This document shows, piece after piece, positions 7,525 to 14,082 of a stretch of 16,161 nt of DNA. The DNA lies in the NCBI GenBank assembly GCA_937926065.1, contig CALANM010000128.1, positions 1 to 16,161 on the forward strand, written 5' to 3'. The stretch's first letter is position 1; the number at the start of each line of letters is the position of its first letter. A program made the position numbers and the translations under genes. The DNA comes from an uncultured Microbacterium sp. (GTDB lineage Bacteria; Actinomycetota; Actinomycetes; Actinomycetales; Microbacteriaceae). Below the pieces are notes generated by a model. That model made no database searches. It worked only from the letters and a program-made list of their open reading frames with translations, and was not told the origin of the DNA.

Positions 7525-8124
7525 GTGACGCACTATCTGTACCTTGTGCGCCATGGCGAGCACCTGGATGCCGAGCACGGCCTCGAAGACGGTCCGCTCT
7601 CGCCGCGCGGAAAGCGGCAGGCGGAGCTGCTTGCCGACCGGCTGTCCGGAGTGCCGCTGTCCGGTGTGTGGCATTCGCCGCTCGAGCGAGCCGCCGAGAC
7701 TGCGCGCGCTGTCGCCGACCGCCTCACGAGCGTCGAGCCCGAGCCGTCTGCGCTGCTGTTCGACTGCGTCCCGACCGGCATGACGCCCGACACCCCGGCG
7801 GTGTACGAGGCGTTCTTCGGCAGCATCACCGAGGCCGAGATCGAGGCAGGCTCGGCGCAGATGTCGGATGCCGTGGCGGAGTTCCTCGTGCGCAAGCCTG
7901 GCGCCCACGAGCTGCTCATCACGCATAACTTCGTCATCGCCTGGTTCGTGCGGGAGGTGCTCGACGCGCCCACGTGGAGGTGGCTGACGCTCACGCAGGC
8001 GCATTGCGGGCTCACGGTGCTCGCCCAGCGTCCGGGACGCCCGTGGACCCTCGTGTCGCACAACGACCTCGCCCACCTGCCGATGGAGCTGCGCACGGGC
8101 CTGCCCGAGACTCCGCGAGTCTGA
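7525..8124 (+). CDS. Histidine phosphatase family protein
   Basis: A 199-residue protein of the phosphoglycerate-mutase-like histidine phosphatase superfamily. LYLVRHGEH near the N-terminus carries the phosphohistidine in the R9-H10-G11 motif. Arg55 in HSPLERAAETA and His134 in LLITHNFVIAWFVRE supply the other phosphate-binding residues. Length and the lack of the mutase insert favour a small phosphatase rather than a glycolytic mutase; the substrate is unknown. GTG 7525 is chosen because the family normally starts a few residues before LVRHG and because of the -10 box at 7482. GTG 7486 would add 13 residues. The kinase-like gene follows after 5 bases, so the two are probably co-expressed. 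Confidence 0.88.
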   Translation: MTHYLYLVRHGEHLDAEHGLEDGPLSPRGKRQAELLADRLSGVPLSGVWHSPLERAAETARAVADRLTSVEPEPSALLFDCVPTGMTPDTPAVYEAFFGSITEAEIEAGSAQMSDAVAEFLVRKPGAHELLITHNFVIAWFVREVLDAPTWRWLTLTQAHCGLTVLAQRPGRPWTLVSHNDLAHLPMELRTGLPETPRV

Positions 8125-8129
8125 TCGCC

Positions 8130-8981
8130 ATGGCGGCCGCGCCCGACGCAGAGGTGACGCTCACGGCCGGTGACGTGGACGGCCTGCTGGCATCCCAGTT
8201 CCCGCATCTGCGCGATCGCCTCGAGCCGTTCGCGAACGGGTGGGACAACGAGGTGTTCCGTCTCGGCGACCGTCTCGCCGTGCGGCTGCCGCGCAGGCTT
8301 GCCGCGGCGGAGCTGGTCGAGCACGAGCAGCGGTGGCTACCGGAGCTCGCTGCGCGGCTGCCGGTGCCGATCCCCGCTCCCGTCGCCGTCGGGGCTCCCG
8401 AGGGCGACTACCCGTGGCGGTGGAGCGTCGTGCCGTGGTTCGACGGCATCCGCATGCTCGATCTCGCTCCGGTCGAGCGCGATGCGTTCGCCGACGAGCT
8501 CGCCGACGTCCTCCTGGCGCTGCACCGTCCCGCGCCCGCCGACGCTCCGTTCAATCCCGTGCGCGGTGTGCCGATGCGCTCGCGCGACACCGCGGTGCGT
8601 GACCGGCTCGTGCCTTTTCCGGAGCTGCTCGAGTTCTGGCAGAGGGCTGTCGCCGCACCGGAGTGGGACGAAGACCCGGTGTGGGTGCACGGCGACATCC
8701 ACCCCGGAAACCTCATCGTCGACGGGGGCACGCTGGTCGCCCTGATCGATTTCGGCGACATATGCGGGGGAGATCCCGCCTGCGACCTCGCGATCGCGTG
8801 GACCGGCTTCACCGCTCACGGACGCACCCGCTTCCGCGAGCGCCTCGCCGGTCGCTACGACGAGGACACGTGGACGCGTGCGAAGGGCTGGGCCGCGTCG
8901 TTCGCCGCCCTCGTCCACGACGGCGACGACCCGGGCCTCCGCGCGATGGCGGAGCATGCGATCCGCCAGCTCGTCGACTGA
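8130..8981 (+). CDS. Aminoglycoside phosphotransferase (APH) family kinase
   Basis: A 283-residue protein-kinase-like small-molecule kinase. VWVHGDIHPGNLIV gives the catalytic HGDxxxxN motif (His187, Asp189, Asn194), and LIDFGDICGGDPACDLA gives the metal-binding Asp207 of the DFG-like motif. The N-lobe has FANGWDNEVFRLGDRLAVRLP, a typical nucleotide-loop and beta-strand region. This family includes antibiotic, homoserine, choline and fructosamine kinases. Nothing here identifies the substrate, so a resistance role should not be assumed. ATG 8130 is 5 bases after the phosphatase stop, which suggests translational coupling. The open frame extends upstream but overlaps the phosphatase gene. It converges with the GNAT gene, with 4 bases between stops. 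Confidence 0.87.
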   Translation: MAAAPDAEVTLTAGDVDGLLASQFPHLRDRLEPFANGWDNEVFRLGDRLAVRLPRRLAAAELVEHEQRWLPELAARLPVPIPAPVAVGAPEGDYPWRWSVVPWFDGIRMLDLAPVERDAFADELADVLLALHRPAPADAPFNPVRGVPMRSRDTAVRDRLVPFPELLEFWQRAVAAPEWDEDPVWVHGDIHPGNLIVDGGTLVALIDFGDICGGDPACDLAIAWTGFTAHGRTRFRERLAGRYDEDTWTRAKGWAASFAALVHDGDDPGLRAMAEHAIRQLVD

Positions 8982-8985
8982 CGCC

Positions 8986-9456
8986 TCAGGTCAGCGTCTT
9001 GCCGTACCAGCGGGTCGCGTTCGGGTTGTCGTTGTACGGCTCGATCGAGACGTAGCCGCTGCTGGCGTACAGGGCGCCCGCGGCCGTCAGAGTGTGGTGG
9101 GTGTCGAGCACGACCTCGGACGCGCCCCAGTCACGCGCCTGGGCTTCGAGCGCACTCAGCAGCACGCGCCCCCAGCCGCGGCCGCGGGTCTCGGGCCGCA
9201 GGAACAGGTGCTTGACCTCGTAGCGGGGACCGGACGGCCCGTCTGCGATGCGACGGATGCCGCCGCATCCGACGTCGGTCTGACCGTCGACTGCGACGAG
9301 GAAGACGCCTGCCGGGGGAGTGAAGACCGCGGTATCGGGGAATACGGGCCGGTACGTCTGGCCCTGGGGGAACGCCTCTCCGCGCATCGCGAAGTAGTCG
9401 GCAAGCAGAGCGCGCGCGCGAGGGTGGTCGGCGGGCACCGCCTCGAGTTTCACCAT
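8986..9456 (-). CDS. GNAT family N-acetyltransferase
   Basis: A 156-residue acetyltransferase with the GNAT acetyl-CoA loop RGRGWG near residues 91-96, preceded by the strand YEVKHLFLRPE and followed by LLSALEAQARDWGASEVVLDTH and a C-terminal ALYASSGYVSIEPYNDNP, as in small-molecule or amino-acid acetyltransferases. The substrate is unknown. The start ATG 9456 has TAGCCT 7 nt upstream on its strand and no ribosome binding site, so it is probably leaderless. It is divergent from dapB with only 48 bases between the start codons, so the two promoters lie almost on top of each other. Confidence 0.88.
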   Translation of the reverse strand: MVKLEAVPADHPRARALLADYFAMRGEAFPQGQTYRPVFPDTAVFTPPAGVFLVAVDGQTDVGCGGIRRIADGPSGPRYEVKHLFLRPETRGRGWGRVLLSALEAQARDWGASEVVLDTHHTLTAAGALYASSGYVSIEPYNDNPNATRWYGKTLT

Positions 9457-9463
9457 GCCGTCG

Positions 9464-9469
9464 AGGCTA
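9464..9469 (-). promoter_or_regulatory. -10 box (TAGCCT) for leaderless GNAT gene
   Basis: On the minus strand TAGCCT ends 7 nt before ATG 9456. It faces away from the dapB box 23 bases away, so each polymerase footprint covers the other promoter. Confidence 0.5.
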
Positions 9470-9492
9470 CCTGCCGCCGCGTGCACGGCCCG

Positions 9493-9498
9493 TAGGCT
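9493..9498 (+). promoter_or_regulatory. -10 box (TAGGCT) for leaderless dapB
   Basis: TAGGCT ends 6 nt before ATG 9505. The spacer GGGGGA could look like a Shine-Dalgarno but touches the ATG, so a leaderless start is more likely. Confidence 0.5.
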
Positions 9499-9504
9499 GG
9501 GGGA

Positions 9505-10320
9505 ATGACGACGACGCGAGTCGCCCTGGTGGGCGGTACCGGCAAGCTCGGCAGCATCATCCGCCGGGTCATCGACGAGAGCCCCGACTTCGAAGTGATG
9601 TCCGTGCTGGGGTCGTCGAGCGATCTCTCGGAGATCGATGGCGCCGACCTCGTCGTCGATGCGTCGACGCCGGCGGTGTCGGTCGACGTGGTGCGGGCCG
9701 CCATCGAACGCGGCATCAACGTGCTCGTCGGCACGTCCGGCTGGTCGGCCGAGCGCATCGCCCTGGTGCGCCCGCTCCTCGAAGGCACGACGACCGGAGT
9801 GGTCTTCATCCCGAACTTCTCGCTCGGCTCGGTCATCGGCTCGGCGCTCGCCGCCGCCGCGGCGCCCTTCTTCCCCTCGATCGAGATCGTCGAGGCGCAC
9901 CGTGAGACCAAGATCGATTCGCCCAGCGGGACCGCGGTGCGCACGGCCGAGCTGATCGCCGCCGCCCGCAGCGGAGTCGGACCGGTCGAGTCGCCGTATG
10001 TCGATCAGCGTGCCCGCGGCCAGCAGGTGGCGAGCGTTCCGATCCACTCGCTGCGTCGGCCGGGAGTGATCGCGCGCCAGGAGACGATCCTGTCGGGTGC
10101 GGGAGAGTCGCTCACGATCGTCCACGACACGACCGATCCTGCCGCCGCCTACGCTCACGGCATCCGTGTTGCCCTCGCCGCCGCGCGCGACGCCCACGGT
10201 GTGACGGTCGGGCTCGACAGCTTCATCGACATCGGGTTCCGTGCGCCCAGTTCGCACGCCGACGAGCCCGTCGACGAGGGCGACGTGCCGGGGCAGGTCG
10301 CTCGCGCCACCGGCGCATGA
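9505..10320 (+). CDS. dapB: 4-hydroxy-tetrahydrodipicolinate reductase
   Basis: A 271-residue cytoplasmic enzyme that reduces hydroxy-tetrahydrodipicolinate with NAD(P)H, the second step of the DAP/lysine branch after DapA. Seen: the Rossmann loop VALVGGTGKLGSIIRR (6-21), VDASTPAVSVDVV, VGTSGWSAER, PNFSLGSVIG, and the active-site block EAHRETKIDSPSGTA (130-144), which keeps the catalytic His132 and Lys136. The second His of the usual HH pair is Arg here. HDTTDPAAAYAHGIRVAL is the C-terminal substrate/tetramer region. After GLDSFIDIG, where the M. tuberculosis protein ends, there are about 27 more residues, Asp/Glu/Pro-rich. The next gene starts inside the stop codon. dapA lies about 4.6 kb downstream rather than adjacent. 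Confidence 0.95.
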   Translation: MTTTRVALVGGTGKLGSIIRRVIDESPDFEVMSVLGSSSDLSEIDGADLVVDASTPAVSVDVVRAAIERGINVLVGTSGWSAERIALVRPLLEGTTTGVVFIPNFSLGSVIGSALAAAAAPFFPSIEIVEAHRETKIDSPSGTAVRTAELIAAARSGVGPVESPYVDQRARGQQVASVPIHSLRRPGVIARQETILSGAGESLTIVHDTTDPAAAYAHGIRVALAAARDAHGVTVGLDSFIDIGFRAPSSHADEPVDEGDVPGQVARATGA

Positions 10321-10760
10321 GCACGCGTCTCGGCGTCTTCGTGATGGCGGCCGTGCTGGCCCTGTACATCGCGCTCGTCGCCCACCGGGGATGGCTCCTG
10401 CTCACTTCGGGGCAGCCGGTGGGCATCGCGATGGGCGCGGTGCTCTTCTTCCTGCCTGTCGTGGCGGCTTGGGGCCTGTGGCGGGAGCTCCGCTTCGGAA
10501 TGCGTGCGCAGGCGCTCGGCAAGCGGCTGGAGGCCGAGGGCGGCCTCCCCACCGACGAGGTCGAGGTGCGGCAGAGCGGAAAGCCCGACCGCGCTCAGGC
10601 CGAGGCGCTGTTCCCCGGCTATCGCGACGACGTGCAGGCCCACCCCGACGACTGGCGGGCCTGGTATCGCCTCGCGCTCGCCTATGACGGCGCCGGCGAC
10701 CGCACGCGCGCCCGGCAGGCGGCGCGCAAGGCGATCTCGCTGGAGCGCGCCGAGCGCTGA
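10317..10760 (+). CDS. Membrane-anchored protein with a TPR-like C-terminus
   Basis: A 147-residue protein with two N-terminal membrane helices (about 3-24 and 34-54), a charged linker, and a single tetratricopeptide-like helix pair near 98-143 (DWRAWYRLALAYDGAGDRTRARQA and following). The soluble part probably faces the cytoplasm because the loop after helix 2 is basic (RELRFGMRAQ). ATG 10317 overlaps the dapB stop as ATGA, so it is translationally coupled to dapB. No function is known to me; one TPR suggests a protein-binding scaffold. It ends 25 bases from the convergent TIGR01777 gene, with no hairpin between. Confidence 0.8.
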   Translation: MSTRLGVFVMAAVLALYIALVAHRGWLLLTSGQPVGIAMGAVLFFLPVVAAWGLWRELRFGMRAQALGKRLEAEGGLPTDEVEVRQSGKPDRAQAEALFPGYRDDVQAHPDDWRAWYRLALAYDGAGDRTRARQAARKAISLERAER

Positions 10761-10785
10761 ACGGCGACCGCTGCTCGGCGTCGTG

Positions 10786-11697
10786 TCAGGCGGGGACAGC
10801 CGCTTCGATCGCGGCTTCGACGGTCGGATGCCGGAAGACGAACCCGGATGCCGCGAGCTTCTCGGGCACGACGTGCATGTCGCTGGTGAGCAGCGCTTCG
10901 GTGGCGTCGTCTCCGAGCACGAGCTTCACGGCCCATTCCGGCGCCCGGACGAGGTAGGGGCGGTTCATGCGGCGCGCAAGAGCGAACCCGAGGTCGTTCG
11001 CGGTCGCACGTTCTGGACCGGTGAGGTTCACGGGCCCTTCGATCTCCCGGTCGATGACGTGACGGATGGCCGCCACCTCGTCGTCGAGCGAGATCCACGG
11101 CCACGCCTGGCGGCCGCTGCCGATCGGACCGGAGACTCCCAGACGGGTCAGCCGGAGGAGGGGCTTGAGAACACCGTCGGGGTGGACGACCGGCGCCGTG
11201 CGCAGCAGGGAGACCCGGGTGCGGTCACCGGCGTGCCGGGCGGCGCCTTCCCATTCGGCGCACAGATCGGCGAGGAACGTGTCTCCGCGCGGCGAGTCTT
11301 CGGTGAGCACTGTTCCCGGCGACGAGGGGTAGTAGCCCACCGCCGAGGCCGAGACGAACGCCGGCGCGTCATCGCCGAGCGCGCGCACCGCGGTCGCGAT
11401 GGCCTGCGTCGGCTGGATGCGCGACCAGAGGAGCTCGTGCCGGTAGCGCTTCGTCCACGGAAACCGGCCGATGCTCGCGCCGTTCAGGCAGACGACGGCG
11501 CGCGCGCCTTCCAGCGCGGACGGCGGCAGGCGGCGCGATGCCGGATCCCAGGAGACCTCATCCTCGGCCTGCGCCTCGCGGCGGACGAGGCGTGTCACGG
11601 GGATGCCGTCAGCGTGCAGTGAGGCGACGAGCGCCCGGCCGATGAGGCCGGACGCTCCCGCCACGACGACGCGTCGGGCGTCGCCGGATTCAGCCAA
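10786..11697 (-). CDS. TIGR01777 family NAD(P)-binding epimerase-like oxidoreductase
   Basis: A 303-residue extended-SDR (NAD-dependent epimerase-like) protein of the TIGR01777/YfcH type with the C-terminal DUF1731 domain. Seen: the cofactor loop AGASGLIGRAL (13-23), LNGASIGRFPWTKRY (71-85), SASAVGYY (116-123, including the active-site-region Tyr), and PVNLTGPERATANDLGFALARRMNRP leading to the DUF1731 tail. The biochemical reaction of the family is not established. The start is TTG 11697, eight bases inside the end of osmC, with GAGG 6 nt upstream. GTG 11664 is possible but would cut close to the cofactor loop. It is probably co-transcribed with osmC. Confidence 0.88.
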   Translation of the reverse strand: MAESGDARRVVVAGASGLIGRALVASLHADGIPVTRLVRREAQAEDEVSWDPASRRLPPSALEGARAVVCLNGASIGRFPWTKRYRHELLWSRIQPTQAIATAVRALGDDAPAFVSASAVGYYPSSPGTVLTEDSPRGDTFLADLCAEWEGAARHAGDRTRVSLLRTAPVVHPDGVLKPLLRLTRLGVSGPIGSGRQAWPWISLDDEVAAIRHVIDREIEGPVNLTGPERATANDLGFALARRMNRPYLVRAPEWAVKLVLGDDATEALLTSDMHVVPEKLAASGFVFRHPTVEAAIEAAVPA

Positions 11698-12115
11698 GCG
11701 TCGCCTCGAGGGTGATCTCGATGCCGGTGAGCGCGGCCGAGACAGGGCAGCCGGTCTTGGCTTCTTCGGCGATGCGAGTGAACTCGTCCGCCGACAGGCC
11801 GGGGACCACTGCGTTGACGTTCAGGTGCGAGCCGGTGATGCCGGTGCCGGGGATGAAGGTGACCGACGCGGTGGTCTCGACCGACTCGGGCGGGGTGCCG
11901 TTCTGGGCCAGCGCGTGCGACAGCGCCATGCTGAAGCAGGACGAGTGCGCGGCCGCGAGCAGCTCCTCGGGCGTCGTCACCGACGTCGATCCCTCACTGC
12001 GGGCCTTCCAGTTGACAGGCAGGGGACCCTGGTTGGAGCTCTCCAGGGCGATCTCTCCCGAGCCTTCGACAAGGCTCCCCTTCCAGCTGGTGGTCGCTTC
12101 GCTCGTCACACTCAT
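11690..12115 (-). CDS. osmC: OsmC-type peroxiredoxin
   Basis: A 141-residue OsmC/Ohr superfamily peroxidase, which reduces organic hydroperoxides with a reactive cysteine. The OsmC subfamily is indicated by TTPEELLAAAHSSCFSMALS with Cys60 and by EAKTGCPVSAAL with Cys123, the two redox cysteines, and by ESVETTASVTF between them. Length is as expected. The start ATG 12115 has a perfect AGGAGG 6 nt upstream, making it one of the few clearly leadered genes in the window. A TACGCT box about 50 bases upstream could be its promoter. The TIGR01777 gene overlaps its stop, and a thioredoxin-like gene lies 96 bases upstream on the same strand. Confidence 0.93.
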   Translation of the reverse strand: MSVTSEATTSWKGSLVEGSGEIALESSNQGPLPVNWKARSEGSTSVTTPEELLAAAHSSCFSMALSHALAQNGTPPESVETTASVTFIPGTGITGSHLNVNAVVPGLSADEFTRIAEEAKTGCPVSAALTGIEITLEATLG

Positions 12116-12164
12116 GTCAGTCCTCCTGGTCGCTTTCGGGGCTGGCGCGATGCGCCTTCCCCTG

Positions 12165-12170
12165 AGCGTA
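12165..12170 (-). promoter_or_regulatory. -10 box (TACGCT), candidate osmC promoter
   Basis: On the minus strand TACGCT would start transcription near 12157 and give a leader of about 40 nt containing the AGGAGG ribosome binding site. The -35 position holds TTCCCT at 17-base spacing, a poor match. Confidence 0.35.
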
Positions 12171-12211
12171 GACCGGCGCGTGAGCGGAGGGAACCGAATC
12201 GGAGGATGCCG

Positions 12212-12643
12212 TCAGGCGTCGACGGCGGCGCCGGTGACCCGTGCCAGTTCGAGTTCCACGACGTGGCGGCTGGGAGCGCCGCTGAACCGCGTGCGGATCG
12301 CGCCCCTGCTGTCGAGGATGAACGTGGTCGGGGTCTGAAGCACGTGGAAGTGCTCGGCGATGTCGGGGCGGTGCGTCAGGTCGATGTCGAAGTGCGCGAC
12401 GCCGGCCTGCGAGCGGGCGATCTCGCTGAGCAGCCGGTGGACGCCCGGGCAGCGCGCGCACATCTCGGTGCTGAACTGCAGGAGGGTGGCGTGCTCGCCC
12501 AGCGGAGGCGCTCCCAGCCTGGCGGGGTCGACCAGTTCATCGGGGTCGTGCCGACGGGGCTGGTTCTCCCGCCAGCGCAGGAAGATGCCGATGGTCGCCG
12601 CGAGCAGCGCGGCGAGGATCCAGAGGGCTTCGACGAGATTCAC
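12212..12643 (-). CDS. Membrane-anchored thioredoxin-like protein
   Basis: A 143-residue protein with one N-terminal membrane helix (about 4-22, followed by RWRENQPRR) and a thioredoxin fold. FSTEMCARCPGVHRLL carries a CxxC active site (Cys62, Cys65), and VLQTPTTFILD carries the cis-proline (Pro105). The basic residues after the helix suggest the thioredoxin domain faces the cytoplasm, so it may reduce membrane-near substrates or OsmC-type peroxidases; this is inference. The CARC motif differs from the classic CGPC. The start is GTG 12643, with TACGCT 8 nt upstream. The gene is divergent from thyA. Confidence 0.85.
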   Translation of the reverse strand: MNLVEALWILAALLAATIGIFLRWRENQPRRHDPDELVDPARLGAPPLGEHATLLQFSTEMCARCPGVHRLLSEIARSQAGVAHFDIDLTHRPDIAEHFHVLQTPTTFILDSRGAIRTRFSGAPSRHVVELELARVTGAAVDA

Positions 12644-12651
12644 AACCCACC

Positions 12652-12657
12652 AGCGTA
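12652..12657 (-). promoter_or_regulatory. -10 box (TACGCT) for thioredoxin-like gene
   Basis: On the minus strand TACGCT ends 8 nt before GTG 12643. The spacer GGTGGGTT could also be read as a weak ribosome binding site, so leaderless and short-leader starts cannot be told apart. Confidence 0.4.
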
Positions 12658-12735
12658 GTGTTCTGCGCGCCTGAACGGGCCGTCATGTCGTATATCCGCC
12701 TCGCGCGTCACCGTCCCGGCGTCGGAGGCGGCCGG

Positions 12736-12741
12736 TAGTCT
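12736..12741 (+). promoter_or_regulatory. -10 box (TAGTCT) for leaderless thyA
   Basis: TAGTCT ends 7 nt before GTG 12749 and no Shine-Dalgarno is present at a usable distance. A 7-base inverted repeat (12696-12702 with 12725-12731) lies just upstream. Confidence 0.5.
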
Positions 12742-12748
12742 GGCAGGC

Positions 12749-13561
12749 GTGACCGCGGCATCCGTTCCCACGCCCTACGAGGATCTTCTGCGCTCCGTGC
12801 TGGAGGAGGGCGTCCACAAAGACGACCGCACCGGCACCGGCACCACGAGCGTCTTCGGGCGTCAGATCCGCTTCGATCTGTCGAAGGGGTTCCCGCTCAT
12901 CACCACGAAGCGCGTGCACTTCAAGTCGATCGCCTACGAGCTTCTGTGGTTCCTCCGAGGCGAGTCGAATGTCACGTGGCTCCGCGAGAACGGCGTCACC
13001 ATCTGGGACGAGTGGGCCGACGCGCAGGGCGAGCTCGGTCCCGTGTACGGGGTGCAGTGGCGCTCGTGGCCCACGCCGTCGGGCGGGCACATCGATCAGA
13101 TCTCGCAGGTGGTCGATCAGATCCGCACCAACCCTGACTCTCGCCGCATCATCGTCTCGGCGTGGAACCCGGCTGACATCCCCGACATGGCCCTCGCGCC
13201 CTGCCACGCGCTGTTCCAGTTCTACGTCGCCGACGGGAAGCTCTCGTGCCAGCTCTACCAGCGCAGCGCCGACATGTTCCTGGGCGTCCCGTTCAATATC
13301 GCCTCCTACGCGCTGCTCACGATGATGATCGCGCAGCAGACAGGCCTCCAGCCCGGCGACTTCGTGTGGACCGGCGGCGACTGCCACATCTACGACAACC
13401 ACATCGAGCAGGTGCGGGAGCAGCTGACGCGCGAGCCCTACCCCTACCCGACGCTGCGCTTCGCCCGCACCCCCGGCTCGATCTTCGACTACCGCTTCGA
13501 CGACTTCGTGCTGGAGAGCTATCAGCACCACCCCGCCATCCGCGGAGCCGTCGCGGTATGA
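12749..13561 (+). CDS. thyA: Thymidylate synthase
   Basis: A 270-residue classical thymidylate synthase that methylates dUMP to dTMP using methylene-tetrahydrofolate and releases dihydrofolate. Seen: DDRTGTGTTSVFG (25-37, phosphate-binding Arg27), LLWFLRGESNVTWL, IWDEWAD, GPVYGVQWR, RRIIVSAWNP and the catalytic Cys152 in MALAPCHALFQFYV, then QRSADMFLGVPFNIASY and DCHIYDNH. Length fits the short bacterial type. The start GTG 12749 is set by the -10 box 7 nt upstream. The DHFR gene begins within its stop codon, so the enzyme that recycles its product is translationally coupled to it. No thyX lies in this window. Confidence 0.98.
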   Translation: MTAASVPTPYEDLLRSVLEEGVHKDDRTGTGTTSVFGRQIRFDLSKGFPLITTKRVHFKSIAYELLWFLRGESNVTWLRENGVTIWDEWADAQGELGPVYGVQWRSWPTPSGGHIDQISQVVDQIRTNPDSRRIIVSAWNPADIPDMALAPCHALFQFYVADGKLSCQLYQRSADMFLGVPFNIASYALLTMMIAQQTGLQPGDFVWTGGDCHIYDNHIEQVREQLTREPYPYPTLRFARTPGSIFDYRFDDFVLESYQHHPAIRGAVAV

Positions 13562-14049
13562 CCCGCGTCGGCCTCATCTGGGCCGAGGCCCACGGCGGCG
13601 TCATCGGGCAGAGCGGCGGGATGCCGTGGCACGTGCCCGAGGACCTCGCGCACTTCCGTGACATGACGATGGGTGCGCCCGTCGTCATGGGTCGCCGCAC
13701 CTGGGAGTCCTTCCCCGAGCGGTTCCGCCCGCTGTCGGGGCGCCGCAACATCGTGGTCACGCGCAATGGCGAGTGGACGGCCGACGGCGCGGAACGTGCG
13801 TCCGACCTCGACGCGGCGCTCGATCTCGCGGGCGATGTCGACATGGTGTGGGTCATCGGCGGCGGCCAGCTGTACAGCGTGGCGATCGAGCGCGCCGACG
13901 TGCTGGAGGTCACCGAGCTCGACCTCGACGTCGACGGTGACACGCACGCTCCTCGTCGTGACGTCCTGCCCATCGTCGAAGAGGGCGACTGGCAGGAGTC
14001 GCGCAGCGGCATCCGGTATCGCTTCGTGCGGCACGAGCGCAGGATCTGA
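13558..14049 (+). CDS. folA: Dihydrofolate reductase
   Basis: A 163-residue NADPH-dependent DHFR that regenerates tetrahydrofolate after the ThyA reaction. Seen: IGQSGGMPWHVPEDLAHF (16-33) with Trp24 and the catalytic acid Asp29, VVMGRRTWES (42-51), RRNIVVTR, and VWVIGGGQLY (97-106), the cofactor-binding GG motif. ATG 13558 overlaps the thyA TGA as ATGA. The gene is often called dfrA in actinobacteria; nothing suggests an acquired resistance allele. An open frame extends upstream inside thyA but is only a shadow. Confidence 0.97.
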   Translation: MTRVGLIWAEAHGGVIGQSGGMPWHVPEDLAHFRDMTMGAPVVMGRRTWESFPERFRPLSGRRNIVVTRNGEWTADGAERASDLDAALDLAGDVDMVWVIGGGQLYSVAIERADVLEVTELDLDVDGDTHAPRRDVLPIVEEGDWQESRSGIRYRFVRHERRI

Positions 14050-14070
14050 ATCCCGCTGACCGTGCGGCTC

Positions 14071-14076
14071 TAGGCT
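14071..14076 (+). promoter_or_regulatory. -10 box (TAGGCT) for leaderless SDR gene
   Basis: TAGGCT ends 6 nt before ATG 14083 (spacer GACCGC, no Shine-Dalgarno). It lies in the 33 bases between folA and this gene. Confidence 0.5.
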
Positions 14077-14082
14077 GACCGC

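Noticed and set aside
8130..8981. Reading the APH-family gene as an antibiotic-resistance gene
   Set aside because: The fold is shared by many metabolic kinases, and the setting (operon with a phosphatase, no mobile DNA) gives no evidence for resistance.
12696..12731. Inverted repeat CCGCCTC / GAGGCGG upstream of thyA
   Set aside because: Seven-base GC-rich arms 22 bases apart are easily produced by chance at this composition; too weak to list as an operator.
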